A stretch of DNA of 64,000 nt from Acidovorax sp. SUPP3334 (GTDB lineage: Bacteria > Pseudomonadota > Gammaproteobacteria > Burkholderiales > Burkholderiaceae_C), in NCBI RefSeq assembly GCF_030159055.1, contig NZ_BQXQ01000002.1, positions 62,001-126,000 on the forward strand. The letters are read 5' to 3'. The position numbers and the translations under genes were made by a program. The first letter of the stretch is position 1. Each line of letters starts with the position of its first letter. The notes beneath the pieces were generated by a model. That model saw only the letters and a program-made list of their open reading frames with translations, was not told the DNA's origin and ran no database searches. Positions 28,897 to 38,053 of the stretch are shown one piece after another.

Positions 28897-28989
28897 TTAC
28901 GAGGGCGGGCGGGTTTCATAGCTGTCTTCGATGCGTTTGGCTTGGCGTTTTTGCTTGTCTGTGTAAGCCGGTTTGTCACCTCTTGGCAT
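28897..28989 (-). pseudogene. Truncated MPRGDK-type small protein
   Basis: 30 residues, beginning MPRGDKPAYTDKQKRQAKRI and continuing EDSYETRPPS before TAA. From memory this matches the N-terminus of a widespread small basic family (MPRGDK..YTDKQKR.A.HI...YE.RG), often about 55-60 residues long, sometimes annotated as plasmid stabilization. Here the usual YE.RGV...EAE.RAWATVNK continuation is missing in all three frames, so it looks truncated. GGAG lies before the ATG. Confidence 0.5.
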
Positions 28990-29143
28990 CGCTGCTCCTC
29001 GGATGGGTTGGTCTCGCTGCTTCAGGTTCAATACGCTGTGAAGCGGCACAGGCGATACGTTAGGACCGACCTATCACCTCGTCTGTAGGACGAAGGCGAT
29101 GCGATGCCGAAGCGTTGGCCGCCGCGCCTTCCGCCCATGAAAA

Positions 29144-29185
29144 AACCCGGCGTCGCCTTCTGAAACGAAGGGCGATCGCCGGGTT
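29144..29185 (-). terminator. Strong hairpin terminator of the 72-residue gene
   Basis: AACCCGGCG(T)CGCCTTC at 29144-29160 and GAAGGGCGATCGCCGGGTT at 29167-29185 form a long stem around TGAAAC, with an A-run at 29140-29145 that reads as T on the minus strand. It lies about 45 bp past the stop of the gene at 29229. Confidence 0.8.
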
Positions 29186-29228
29186 GGAGTGGCTGGCTAT
29201 CGGGCCAGCGCTGGGAACATCGAAGCGG

Positions 29229-29447
29229 TCAGCTTTCCTGGCGGCGGATCAGTTGGCGGCCGGTGTCGGTGATGGCCAGATCGCCAGCGTCGTTCTTCGC
29301 CACGTAACCGCGTTCGTACAGTCGTCCCGACAGATGGTGCGTGATCGCATCGGTCACGCTGATGGCCTTGCCCATCTCCAGTTGCTTGAGCGCGTTCAGC
29401 TCATCCACGGTCGGGTCGAAATACGGTGTGTGATAAACGGTTCCCAT
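29229..29447 (-). CDS. Hypothetical protein (72 aa), winged-helix-like composition
   Basis: 72 residues from ATG 29447 with an excellent AAGGAG upstream (longer in-frame starts lack one). Sequence MGTVYHTPYFDPTVDELNAL, then KQLEMGKAISVTDAI, a RLYERGYVAKND segment and ITDTGRQLIRRQ. The turn G-Y-V-A-K-N-D-A-G-D-L-A-I-T-D-T-G is reminiscent of the beta-wing of small winged-helix proteins, but no family is recognised. It is expressed on its own with its own terminator, next to the LysR gene gcdR. Confidence 0.65.
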   Translation of the reverse strand: MGTVYHTPYFDPTVDELNALKQLEMGKAISVTDAITHHLSGRLYERGYVAKNDAGDLAITDTGRQLIRRQES

Positions 29448-29582
29448 GAAGTCTTCTCCTTGTTGGTTGCACAAAGCCACGGTCCGCACGGCCAATACCA
29501 TGCTTGAGCTGCAGCTGATTCAAGAGTAGCTGCGCCGCCAACGCCTTGCAATCGGATCGCGGCGCAGAAAGCGCCTGGCGGC

Positions 29583-30479
29583 TCAACTCGCGGCCATGTC
29601 CTGCAACCAGCGGGCAAAGGTTGCCAGCACCGGAGTTTGTTCTTGCGACGGGCTGACCAGGTAATAGGCACGTTCCCCGCGCAGCGGGCGTTCGCAGGCG
29701 AGCACCAACTCGCCGCGGGCCCGCTCGGCCTCGATGAGCAGCGGGGGCATGAGCGCCACCCCGAGCCCATGCGAGGCCGCCACGGCCAGCATGGAAAACA
29801 GTTCGTACCGCGGCCCGTCGAGCGCGCGCGGGGCCTGCACGTCCATGGCCTCGAACCATTGGCGCCAGCCATAGGGGCGCGTGGTCTGCTGCAGCAGCGG
29901 CAGGCTGGTCAGTGCCTGGGGCGCCAGCGGTTGTCCGTCCGGCAACAGGCTGGGGCTGCACACGGGCACCACGTCTTCCTGCAAAAGCCATTGGGCCTGG
30001 GTGCCAGGCCAGTTGCTGACCTGCTCCGGCGTGCCGGCGTACAGGGCGGCGTCGAACCCGGCGTCGGCGAACAAAAAGGGGCGCGTGCGCGTTTCGATGT
30101 GCACGACGATCTCGGGGTGCGCTCGCGCCAGCAAGGGCAGCCTCGGGATGAGCCAGCGTGTGGCGAAAGTGGGCACGGCGGCCAGGGCGATCGCCCCGCC
30201 CTGCCCCTGGTGGGCCATGACATCCAGCGTGTCGCGCTCCAGGCCCTGCAGCCAGCGCCCCACCTGCCTTGCATAGTGGGTGCCCGCCGGGGTGAGCGCC
30301 ACGCCGTGCCGCGTTCGACGAAAGAGCGAGACGCCCAGAAAGACCTCCAGCGCAAGAATCTGGCGCGAGACAGCGCTTTGGGTGAGCGCCAACTCCTGCG
30401 CGGCCCGGGTATAGCTTTCATGGCGGGCGGCGGCCTCGAAGCAAGCCAGCGACTGGGTGGAGGGAAGCGTTCGGCGCAT
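29583..30479 (-). CDS. gcdR: LysR-type regulator of glutarate/glutaryl-CoA genes (GcdR-like)
   Basis: 298 residues. N-terminal winged HTH: STQSLACFEAAARHESYTRA and ELALTQSAVSRQILALE, recognised as the GcvA-like LysR subgroup; then a periplasmic-binding-type effector domain to about residue 295. It is divergent from gcdH with about 190 bp between the starts, the classical LysR layout in which it controls the neighbouring operon. In Pseudomonas the arrangement gcdR-gcdH-gcdG is known and GcdR responds to glutarate; assignment here rests on synteny and family. Confidence 0.8.
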   Translation of the reverse strand: MRRTLPSTQSLACFEAAARHESYTRAAQELALTQSAVSRQILALEVFLGVSLFRRTRHGVALTPAGTHYARQVGRWLQGLERDTLDVMAHQGQGGAIALAAVPTFATRWLIPRLPLLARAHPEIVVHIETRTRPFLFADAGFDAALYAGTPEQVSNWPGTQAQWLLQEDVVPVCSPSLLPDGQPLAPQALTSLPLLQQTTRPYGWRQWFEAMDVQAPRALDGPRYELFSMLAVAASHGLGVALMPPLLIEAERARGELVLACERPLRGERAYYLVSPSQEQTPVLATFARWLQDMAAS

Positions 30480-30670
30480 GGCGGCATTGTGCCGCCGAAA
30501 GCACGATCCCTCTCAAGATATGAGTCAAATGCATTTCTGGATGCACCATCCTCGCTTGCACCGCAGTATCCATGCGCCTACCATTGCACGAAGCACCGAC
30601 CCCATGCGCTTTATGCACATCGGCCCGCACCTTCATACCTGACACCTTCAGCTTCTCCGGAGACACCCGC

Positions 30671-31867
30671 ATGGCCCACGCTGCCTTCCAATGGAACGAC
30701 CCCTTCCTGCTCGACCAGCAACTGACCGACGACGAGCGCATGGTGCGCGACGCCGCCGCTGCGTACTGCCAGGACAAGCTGGCCCCGCGCGTGCTGGAGC
30801 AGTTCCGCCATGAAAAGACCGATCTCTCCATCTTTCGCGAAATGGGCGAACTGGGCCTGCTGGGCCCCACGATTCCGGAGCAGTACGGCGGCCCCGGCCT
30901 CAACTACGTGGCCTACGGCCTGATCGCCCGCGAGGTCGAGCGCGTGGATTCGGGCTACCGCTCGATGGCCAGCGTGCAAAGCTCGCTCGTGATGGTGCCG
31001 ATCCACGAGTTCGGCTCCGAAGCGCAAAAACAGAAATACCTGCCCAAGCTGGCCAGCGGCGAATGGATCGGCTGCTTCGGCCTCACCGAGCCCGACCACG
31101 GCTCAGACCCCGGCAGCATGGCCTCGCGCGCCAAGAAGGTGCCCGGCGGCTACTCGCTTTCGGGCGCCAAGATGTGGATCACCAACAGCCCGATCGCCGA
31201 TGTGTTCGTGGTCTGGGCCAAGGAAGTGTCCGAAAGCGGCGCGGTCGGCCCGATCCGCGGGTTCGTGCTCGAAAAAGGCATGAAGGGCCTGAGTGCCCCG
31301 GCCATCCATGGCAAGGTGGGGCTGCGCGCCAGCATCACCGGCGAAATCGTGATGGATGCGGTCTTCGTGCCCGAAGAGAACGCTTTCCCCGAAGTGCAGG
31401 GCCTCAAGGGCCCCTTCACCTGCCTGAACAGCGCGCGCTACGGCATCGCCTGGGGCGCCCTGGGCGCGGCGGAGTTCTGCTGGCATACCTCGCGCCAGTA
31501 CACGCTGGACCGCAAGCAGTTCGGCCGCCCTCTGGCCGCCAACCAACTCATCCAGAAGAAGCTGGCCGACATGCAGACCGAGATCGCCATCGGCCTGCAG
31601 GCCTGCCTGCGCCTGGGCCGCATGAAGGACGAAGGCACCGCTTCGGTCGAAGCCACCTCGATCATCAAGCGCAACAGCTGCGGCAAGGCGCTGGACATCG
31701 CCCGCATGGCGCGCGACATGATGGGCGGCAACGGCATCAGCGACGAGTTCGGCGTGGCGCGCCATCTGGTGAACCTGGAGGTGGTCAACACCTACGAAGG
31801 CACGCACGATGTGCACGCACTGATCCTGGGCCGGGCGCAGACCGGCATCGCCGCCTTCGCGAACTGA
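30671..31867 (+). CDS. gcdH: Glutaryl-CoA dehydrogenase
   Basis: FAD enzyme that oxidises and decarboxylates glutaryl-CoA to crotonyl-CoA in lysine, tryptophan and glutarate breakdown. 398 residues, acyl-CoA dehydrogenase fold. Landmarks: [21 protein letters not shown] (quoted in parts as [11 protein letters not shown]), [15 protein letters not shown] for flavin and substrate binding, [36 protein letters not shown], and [16 protein letters not shown] with the catalytic Glu. The last motif is typical of GCDH. It starts the gcdH-gcdG pair. Confidence 0.95.
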   Translation: MAHAAFQWNDPFLLDQQLTDDERMVRDAAAAYCQDKLAPRVLEQFRHEKTDLSIFREMGELGLLGPTIPEQYGGPGLNYVAYGLIAREVERVDSGYRSMASVQSSLVMVPIHEFGSEAQKQKYLPKLASGEWIGCFGLTEPDHGSDPGSMASRAKKVPGGYSLSGAKMWITNSPIADVFVVWAKEVSESGAVGPIRGFVLEKGMKGLSAPAIHGKVGLRASITGEIVMDAVFVPEENAFPEVQGLKGPFTCLNSARYGIAWGALGAAEFCWHTSRQYTLDRKQFGRPLAANQLIQKKLADMQTEIAIGLQACLRLGRMKDEGTASVEATSIIKRNSCGKALDIARMARDMMGGNGISDEFGVARHLVNLEVVNTYEGTHDVHALILGRAQTGIAAFAN

Positions 31868-31949
31868 CCGGGAAAACCGGGAAAGCAGGCCATGGCGGCG
31901 GCCACTGGCCCGCACGGCGAGCCGGCCTTTGCGGGCTTGGAGCCTTTCA

Positions 31950-32000
31950 GGCCTCCAGCGCAATGAATACGCCGGCATATTGCTACATATTTAATAGCAA
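31950..32000 (+). repeat. Dispersed hairpin repeat copy R2 between gcdH and gcdG
   Basis: GGCCTCCAGCGCAAT (31950-31964), 13 nt, TATTGCTACA (31978-31987), then TAGCAA (31995-32000) pairing with TTGCTA (31980-31985). It ends 12 bp before the gcdG start codon, replacing a normal ribosome-binding region. Confidence 0.7.
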
Positions 32001-32012
32001 AGTGATTGTTGC

Positions 32013-33275
32013 ATGACCGCCCCTTCCCAAGCCCCTGCGGGTGCCCTGGCCGGCATTCGCGTGCTCGATCTGTCCCGCGTGCTGGCAGGGCCCTGGTGCA
32101 CCCAGGTGCTGGCCGACCTGGGGGCGGACGTGGTCAAGGTGGAGCGGCCCGGCGTGGGCGACGACACCCGCCACTGGGGCCCGCCCTTCCTGAAAGACGA
32201 CGCGGGCAACGACACGGCGCAGGCCGCCTACTTCACTGCCTGCAACCGCAACAAGCGCTCGGTCACCATCGACATGGCCACCCCCGAGGGGCAGGCGCTG
32301 ATCCGCCAGATGGCGGAGCAGGCCGACGTGGTGGTGGAAAACTTCAAGGTCGGCGGACTGCAGCAGTACGGGCTGGACCATGCCAGCCTGCGGGCGCTCA
32401 ACCCCCGGCTGATCTACTGCTCGGTCACCGGCTTCGGGCAGGACGGCCCTTATGCCGAGCGCGCCGGCTATGACCTGATGATCCAGGCCATGACCGGGCT
32501 GATGAGCATCACCGGCCGGGCCGATGGCGAACCTGGCGCCGGGCCGTTGCGCGTCGGCGTGGCCGTGATCGACCTGTTCACCGGGCTCTACGCCAGCAAT
32601 GCCATCCTGGCGGCGCTGCACGTGCGCCAGCGCACGGGCGAGGGGCAGCACATCGACATGGCGCTGCTCGACGTGGGGATGGCCGTTCTCGCCAACCAGG
32701 CATCGGGTTTTCTCGCCACGGGCCAGGCACCCACGCGCCAGGGCAACACGCACCCCAGCCTGGTGCCGTACCAGGACTTTCCCACCGCTGATGGGGCGGT
32801 ACTGCTGGCCATCGGCAACGACGGGCAGTTCGCGCGCTTTTGCGCCGCGGCCGGCTGTGCGGAGTGGGCGCAGGACGCCCGTTATGCCACCAACACCCTG
32901 CGCGTTCAGCACCGCGCAGAACTCATTCCCGCCATGCAGGCGGTCACCCGAACACGCACCACGGCCGAGTGGATCGCCCTGCTGCAAGACAAGGCCGTGC
33001 CGTGCGGGCCGATCAACACCCTGGCCGAAGCCTTCGACGACCCTCAGGTCCAGGCCCGTGGCCTGCGGGTGGAACAGAGCCGGTGGCCGCAGGGCGCCGC
33101 TGGCGACGGCGTGGCCCGCATTGCCGGAGTGGCCAGCCCGCTGCGCCTGTCGGCCACGCCCCCGGTGCTGCACCGGGCGCCGCCCGCATTGGGGCAGCAC
33201 ACCGATGAAGTGCTGACCGAGATGGGCTTGGCGCCAGAGCGGATCGCGGAACTCAGGACGCGGAAAGTGCTGTAG
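32013..33275 (+). CDS. gcdG: CaiB/BaiF CoA-transferase, probably succinate/glutarate CoA-transferase
   Basis: Family III CoA-transferase, 420 residues. N-terminal GIRVLDLSRVLAGPWCTQVL and LADLGADVVKVERP; NRNKRSVTIDM; the catalytic Asp of the family is in AGYDLMIQAMTGLMS; C-terminal CGPINTLAEAFDDPQVQ. Next to gcdH and a GcdR-like regulator it most likely moves CoA from succinyl-CoA to glutarate, feeding GcdH. Synteny, not sequence alone, gives the substrate. The start lacks a Shine-Dalgarno because repeat R2 lies there. A terminator follows at 33311-33338. Confidence 0.85.
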   Translation: MTAPSQAPAGALAGIRVLDLSRVLAGPWCTQVLADLGADVVKVERPGVGDDTRHWGPPFLKDDAGNDTAQAAYFTACNRNKRSVTIDMATPEGQALIRQMAEQADVVVENFKVGGLQQYGLDHASLRALNPRLIYCSVTGFGQDGPYAERAGYDLMIQAMTGLMSITGRADGEPGAGPLRVGVAVIDLFTGLYASNAILAALHVRQRTGEGQHIDMALLDVGMAVLANQASGFLATGQAPTRQGNTHPSLVPYQDFPTADGAVLLAIGNDGQFARFCAAAGCAEWAQDARYATNTLRVQHRAELIPAMQAVTRTRTTAEWIALLQDKAVPCGPINTLAEAFDDPQVQARGLRVEQSRWPQGAAGDGVARIAGVASPLRLSATPPVLHRAPPALGQHTDEVLTEMGLAPERIAELRTRKVL

Positions 33276-33310
33276 CCAGCCATACGGTTTCACACGCGCT
33301 CATTTCTCGA

Positions 33311-33338
33311 AAGCCTTGCCTGCCCGCAAGGCTTTTTT
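33311..33338 (+). terminator. Rho-independent terminator of the gcdHG operon
   Basis: AAGCCTTGC (33311-33319), loop CTGCCC, GCAAGGCTT (33326-33334), then a T-run to 33338. Perfect 9-bp stem 36 bp past the gcdG stop. Confidence 0.9.
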
Positions 33339-33492
33339 CATGGGGCTTTCGATGGATCAGTGCAAATCTTTATCGGCATCATTGAGAAATGCTATGTGAT
33401 AAAAATGATAAATTAAATAAAATCGAATTTCCACGGAACGGCCTTCAGTCCTACATACAGATGCCGTTAAACACCCATACCGGAAATTACCC

Positions 33493-35079
33493 ATGAAACT
33501 CAGCCGAAAACTACCGCTCGTGTTCACTTTGGCGCTGCTGCTGCTGTTCGCAGCGGCCCTGGTCGGAATCGGCAGGCTGAACGCTGCGCTCACCACGTAC
33601 CAGACCACGGTTGCCACCAGTACCGATCAAGAACGGATGGCCTCGGACATCCTGCGCGACTTCCAGGTGCAGGTCCAGGAATGGAAAAACGTGCTGCTGC
33701 GCGGCAAGGAGGACGCCCAGTTGTCGCGCTACTGGACCGCCTTCGAAAAGAGCGAATCTCAGGTGCAGACACAGGCACGCAAGCTGCTAGGGGAACTGCC
33801 GGCAGGCAACGTGCGCGAGCGCATCGGGCAGTTCCTGGAGGCCCATCAGCGAATGGGCGTGGCTTACCGCAAGGGACTGGAGGCCTTCAAAGCCGCTGGT
33901 CGTGATCCGCAGGTCGGCGACCGTGCCGTCCAGGGCATGGACCGCGAACCGGCTCAGTTGCTGGAGCAGACGGGCGAACTGATCGGCAAGGCCAGCGCGG
34001 CGGTAGCCTTGGATGCCCAATCGACGGCACGCCAGGCGACCTGGGTCAGCTTGACCGTGATGCTGGTGGTCTGCGCGGCCGGAATCATCGGCGCCGTGCT
34101 GTTCAGCCGCACCGTGACGGGCCCGCTGGGCAGCGCGGTGCGCATCTCCGAAGCGGTCGCAGCGGGTGACCTGACCGTCGCGACCGAAGCCCGGGGGAAG
34201 GACGAAATCGCACAGTTGCTCAATGCGCTGCACACCATGCAGACCAGCCTGTCGCTGGTGGTGAGCAATGTGCGCGAAAACGCCGACAGCGTGGCGACCG
34301 CCAGCAGCGAGATCGCCCAGGGCAACAATGATCTGTCCGCCCGCACCGAGCAGCAGGCCGGCGCACTGGAAGAAACCTCTGCGTCCATGGAGGAGCTGAG
34401 CTCCACCGTGCAGGCCAACGCGGAAAACGCCAGGCAGGCCAACCAGTTGGCCATGAACGCTTCGGACGTCGCGTCCAAGGGCGGCGCCGTGGTGTCCGAA
34501 GTGGTCGACACCATGCGCGGCATCAACGACAGCAGCCGCAAGATCGCCGACATCGTGGGCGTCATCGACGGCATCGCCTTCCAGACGAACATCCTGGCGC
34601 TGAACGCAGCCGTGGAAGCAGCGCGGGCGGGCGAGCAGGGCCGGGGCTTCGCGGTCGTGGCGAGCGAGGTCCGTCAGCTGGCACAGCGCAGCGCCGATGC
34701 GGCCAAAGAGATCAAGACCCTCATCCACACCAGCGTCTCGCGCATGCAGAAGGGCTCGGACTTGGCAGACCAGGCCGGCACGACGATGGCGGAGGTGGTC
34801 GCCTCCATCCGCCGCGTGACCGACATCGTGGCCGAGATCAGTGCCGCCAACAGCGAACAAAGTGCCGGCGTGTCGCAGATTGGCGAAGCCGTCATGCAGA
34901 TGGACCAAGCCACCCAGCAAAACGCGGCTTTGGTCGAGCAAAGCGCGGCAGCGGCCGACAGCCTCAAGATGCAGGCCCAACACCTGGTGCAAGCCGTGGC
35001 GGTGTTCCGCCTGCCCCCACACGGCGAACCCACAAAACCCCGGTTGCAAAGGGCGCCGGGGCTTGCCCTGGCCGGCTGA
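33493..35079 (+). CDS. Methyl-accepting chemotaxis protein (four-helix sensor)
   Basis: 528 residues. TM1 about 8-28, a helical periplasmic domain of about 160 residues (4HB type), TM2 about 190-211 ([20 protein letters not shown]), HAMP after [20 protein letters not shown], then the cytoplasmic coiled-coil signalling domain whose hairpin tip reads [20 protein letters not shown]. No C-terminal CheR/CheB-binding pentapeptide is present; the last 30 residues are basic and Pro-rich. Ligand unknown. Followed at 173 bp by cheV in the same direction, although no cheA/cheW operon is in the window. Confidence 0.95.
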   Translation: MKLSRKLPLVFTLALLLLFAAALVGIGRLNAALTTYQTTVATSTDQERMASDILRDFQVQVQEWKNVLLRGKEDAQLSRYWTAFEKSESQVQTQARKLLGELPAGNVRERIGQFLEAHQRMGVAYRKGLEAFKAAGRDPQVGDRAVQGMDREPAQLLEQTGELIGKASAAVALDAQSTARQATWVSLTVMLVVCAAGIIGAVLFSRTVTGPLGSAVRISEAVAAGDLTVATEARGKDEIAQLLNALHTMQTSLSLVVSNVRENADSVATASSEIAQGNNDLSARTEQQAGALEETSASMEELSSTVQANAENARQANQLAMNASDVASKGGAVVSEVVDTMRGINDSSRKIADIVGVIDGIAFQTNILALNAAVEAARAGEQGRGFAVVASEVRQLAQRSADAAKEIKTLIHTSVSRMQKGSDLADQAGTTMAEVVASIRRVTDIVAEISAANSEQSAGVSQIGEAVMQMDQATQQNAALVEQSAAAADSLKMQAQHLVQAVAVFRLPPHGEPTKPRLQRAPGLALAG

Positions 35080-35252
35080 GGCATCAGAAAGCCCCGCGAG
35101 TCAGCCCAACGTTCTGAGCCAGCTGGCAAGTAGGGGTTGCACCGGCGGCGCTTTCGAAGCACGGGCGCAACACGGAAAAATATTTAGGGCCGGGCTTTCA
35201 TCATCCCGCTCTAGAATTTGTAAACACGCGTATCAATGCGAAGGAGGCAGCG

Positions 35253-36212
35253 ATGAAAGCAGTGCAGCAGGAAATCGACGAGCGGACCAATCTCACCGGC
35301 ACCAATAAATTCGAGCTTCTGCTCTTTCGCCTGGGCATCGATAACAACCTGGGCAAGTCCGAGTTGTTCGGGATCAACGTGTTCAAGATCCGCGAGATCG
35401 TGGCCATGCCCAGCATCACGCCGATCGCCGGGGCCACGCCGCATTCGCTGGGGGTGGTCAACCTGCGCGGCCAGATCATTCCAGTGCTCGACATGCCTTC
35501 GATCGTCGGCTGCAAGCCCCAGACCGGTTTGAACATCATGCTGGTGACCGAGTACGCGCGCACCACACAGGCCTTCGCGGTCGAATCGGTGGAAGACATC
35601 GTGCGTCTGGACTGGAAACAGGTGCTGTCCGCCGAGGCCAGCGGCACCGGCGGCCAACTGGTGACCAGCATCGCGCGGCTCGACGGCAACACCGACGGAT
35701 CGCGCCTGGCGCAGGTGCTCGACGTGGAAGCCATCTTGCAGATGGTCTCGCCCTCCGACGAGCACAAGGTGGACCCCGAGAAGGTCGGCCCTCGCCTGAA
35801 GCTCAAGCCCGGCACGATGATCCTGGCGGCCGACGATTCGTTCGTGGCCCGCTCGCTCATCGAAAAGGAACTGCAGGTTTTGCAGGCCCCTTACGAGATG
35901 ACCAAGTCGGGCAAGGAAGCCTGGGACCGTCTGAACGCCATCGCACGCGCGGCCGAGGCCGAGGGCAAGACCGCAGCGGACCGCGTCGCCCTGGTGCTGA
36001 CCGACCTCGAAATGCCGGAGATGGACGGTTTCACGCTCACCCGCAACATCAAGCAGGACGTGCGGTTGAACAAGATTCCGGTGGTGATCCACTCTTCGCT
36101 GTCCGGCTCGGCCAACGAAGACCACGTGCGCAGCGTGGGCGCGGACGGCTACGTGGCGAAGTTCGTCGCGGAAGACCTGGCGGAAACCATGCGCCGCGTG
36201 CTGCCCAAGTAA
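35253..36212 (+). CDS. cheV: Chemotaxis protein CheV (CheW-like plus receiver domain)
   Basis: 319 residues. CheW-like domain about residues 15-165 (FGINVFKIREIV, GVVNLRGQIIPVLDMPSIVG) couples receptors to CheA; receiver domain about 185-315 with acidic pocket ILAADD, phospho-acceptor Asp in VLTDLEMPEMDG, HSS for the conserved Thr/Ser, and Lys in GYVAKF. The receiver is longer than usual between the acidic pair and the phospho-Asp (extra segment AIARAAEAEGKTAADR), as seen in some CheV proteins. AAGGAGG precedes the ATG. Likely adaptation or scaffold for chemoreceptors such as the upstream gene product. Confidence 0.93.
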   Translation: MKAVQQEIDERTNLTGTNKFELLLFRLGIDNNLGKSELFGINVFKIREIVAMPSITPIAGATPHSLGVVNLRGQIIPVLDMPSIVGCKPQTGLNIMLVTEYARTTQAFAVESVEDIVRLDWKQVLSAEASGTGGQLVTSIARLDGNTDGSRLAQVLDVEAILQMVSPSDEHKVDPEKVGPRLKLKPGTMILAADDSFVARSLIEKELQVLQAPYEMTKSGKEAWDRLNAIARAAEAEGKTAADRVALVLTDLEMPEMDGFTLTRNIKQDVRLNKIPVVIHSSLSGSANEDHVRSVGADGYVAKFVAEDLAETMRRVLPK

Positions 36213-36296
36213 GCAGGCGTTTGCCGCGGCGAGCCATCAGCGCCGGGGCCGCACAGGCGGCAATGATCGATCGAGCGAGCGAGCGCCCGCGCCGTG

Positions 36297-36779
36297 TCAG
36301 CGCGGCCGCTCGAAGCCGCTTTCGATCCACGCGATGGCACTGGCACTGGTGAGCAGGAAGCCGGGCGATGCGCTGACGGAGGCCAGCAGATCGCCGTCCA
36401 ACGCCGAGTGCGCGCTGAGCGTGGCGGTAGGGTGTTCGTCGTCGGGCTCGATGGCGAGCGACACCCGCACACGCTGGCCTTGCGCCGTGACGGTAACGCT
36501 CTTGTTCAGCTGCGCATGCAACTGCTGCTCGTGGCGGCGCAGCACTTCGGACGCGGTCTTGACCAGGGTGTGGAAGGCCGAGACGTCCAGCGGCTTGGGG
36601 TTCTTCTTGTCGCGCCCCATGGTCCAGGGGCCGACCAGCGCGGGGTCGGACTCTCCCCGCAACGTCATCTCGACGGCCCAGCCGTCGTCGTCTTCGTTCT
36701 TGACGACACGCGCCGTCCAGCGCTCGTCGCTCCACAGGCGGGGTTCCTGTACGGGGGTGTGTTCTGAGTCTTCGGTCAT
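36297..36779 (-). CDS. Hypothetical protein (160 aa)
   Basis: 160 residues starting MTEDSEHTPVQEPRLWSDER. It contains DDDGWAVEMTLRGESDPALV, GPWTMGRDKKNPKPLD and FHTLVKTASEVLRRHEQQLH. Soluble, no signal peptide, about half beta-like. This pattern is common in Burkholderiales genomes as a conserved hypothetical, but I know no function. Single-gene unit convergent with cheV and divergent from the ABM gene. Confidence 0.75.
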   Translation of the reverse strand: MTEDSEHTPVQEPRLWSDERWTARVVKNEDDDGWAVEMTLRGESDPALVGPWTMGRDKKNPKPLDVSAFHTLVKTASEVLRRHEQQLHAQLNKSVTVTAQGQRVRVSLAIEPDDEHPTATLSAHSALDGDLLASVSASPGFLLTSASAIAWIESGFERPR

Positions 36780-36932
36780 GTCGTCCGGGTGAGGCCTTCG
36801 GCCGTACCGAAGCAGGCCGAAGGCAAAGCCGCAGAGTGTAGAAGAACGGGCGCAGGGCACATGGCGGGTGGCGGGTGGCAGGTGGCGCCTTGCCGTTTCA
36901 TTCGCCGCCAGCCCGTCGCATAGACTGCCCGG

Positions 36933-37283
36933 ATGATTCTGGAAACCGCCCCGCTCACCATCCGCCCCGGACAGAACGCCGCGTTCGAGCTGGCCTTTGC
37001 CGAGGCCCAGCGACTCATCGCCAGCATGCCCGGGTATCTCTCGCATGAACTCCACCACTGCGTGGAGCGGCCGCAGGAATACCTGCTGCTTGTGCGCTGG
37101 ACCACGGTCGAGGCGCACGAGCAAGGCTTTCGGCAATCGCCGGAGTACCAGGCGTGGAAATCGCTGCTGCACGGCTTCTACGATCCATTTCCGACCGTCT
37201 TGCATTACGCGCCCGTGGCGGGCCGGCCTGATGCCCTTGGCGCCTTCGGCAACCTTGGCACACCCTACGCCGCCGTCGTGTGA
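36933..37283 (+). CDS. Antibiotic biosynthesis monooxygenase (ABM) domain protein
   Basis: 116 residues with the dimeric alpha-beta barrel ABM fold: MILETAPLTIRPGQNAAFE, an AQRLIASMPGYLSHELHHC helix-strand, EYLLLVRWTTVEAHEQGFRQSPEYQAW (quoted in parts) and HFxHVA-like end VLHYAPV. Members include quinol monooxygenases and haem-degrading enzymes. No haem-ligand pattern is obvious, so the substrate is unknown. Confidence 0.85.
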   Translation: MILETAPLTIRPGQNAAFELAFAEAQRLIASMPGYLSHELHHCVERPQEYLLLVRWTTVEAHEQGFRQSPEYQAWKSLLHGFYDPFPTVLHYAPVAGRPDALGAFGNLGTPYAAVV

Positions 37284-37439
37284 AGACGGGGCAAAGACTG
37301 ACAATGGCGCGCGCGCCTGGTCAACCAAAATGGTCATCAGCGCGTCACACACGGGCGCGGCGTGTCCCCTGACCGCCGCCGTCACCCATCGGCCGCCAGA
37401 CGCTCCCTGCAGCGCGGCCACCAGCCAGCGAGGCCTTCC

Positions 37440-38012
37440 ATGTTCCACCCCGCCCTCCGAATCCTTGCCGCCGGCACCCTGGCCGTGCTGGCCACGGGCT
37501 GCGCGGTGCCCGGCGATCCGTACTACGAATCCGCTTACCCCAATTACCCATCGTCCCCCAGCTACCCCACGGCGCCTTCGTACCCCTACCCGGCCACGGG
37601 CTCCACGTCCATCACGGTGTACGAGCAGCAGCCGGCCTACGGTTACAGCCGGCCGTCGTACCCCGTGTACGTGCCGGTTCCGGCTCCGGTCTATGGCGTG
37701 GACCGCCGCGACGACTGGCGCGAGCGGCAGATGCGCGAAGACCGCGAGCGCGCCTGGCGCGACCGACGGGACCGCGAAGCGCGTGAATCGCGCGAAGCGG
37801 ACCGCCGCCGAGATCGCGACGGCCAGCGTGCGGATGCGGACCGGCGCCGCGCTGAAATGGACCGCCAGCGTGCGGAACTCGACCGGCAGCGCCGCGAGCA
37901 GGCCGAACGCGACAATCGCCAGCGCGGCGAAGACCGCCGCCCCCCCGGAGCGCGCGACCAACCGCCAGCGCCCGGATGGCGCCTGGAGCAAAATCCCCAG
38001 AATCGGCCCTGA
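37440..38012 (+). CDS. Lipoprotein with Tyr/Pro-rich and Arg/Asp/Glu-rich segments
   Basis: 190 residues. Signal peptide with lipobox LATGC (Cys 21). Residues 25-85 are Tyr/Pro/Ser repeats (PSYPTAPSYPYP); residues 90-175 are an extreme charged repeat of Arg with Asp/Glu (RDRREREARESREADRRRD style), likely a long single helix. The predicted place is the outer-membrane inner leaflet with the charged helix in the periplasm. Homology cannot be trusted with this composition. Next gene starts 42 bp on, so the two may be cotranscribed. Confidence 0.8.
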   Translation: MFHPALRILAAGTLAVLATGCAVPGDPYYESAYPNYPSSPSYPTAPSYPYPATGSTSITVYEQQPAYGYSRPSYPVYVPVPAPVYGVDRRDDWRERQMREDRERAWRDRRDREARESREADRRRDRDGQRADADRRRAEMDRQRAELDRQRREQAERDNRQRGEDRRPPGARDQPPAPGWRLEQNPQNRP

Positions 38013-38053
38013 CCTCCGGCAGGCCACTTCGATCGACTCCACCGAAAACGGCC

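Noticed and set aside
33366-33400. TTATCGGC, reverse of the sigma-28 -10 element GCCGATAA, before the first chemoreceptor gene
   Set aside because: It lies on the wrong strand for the chemoreceptor and no TAAA lies at the right distance.
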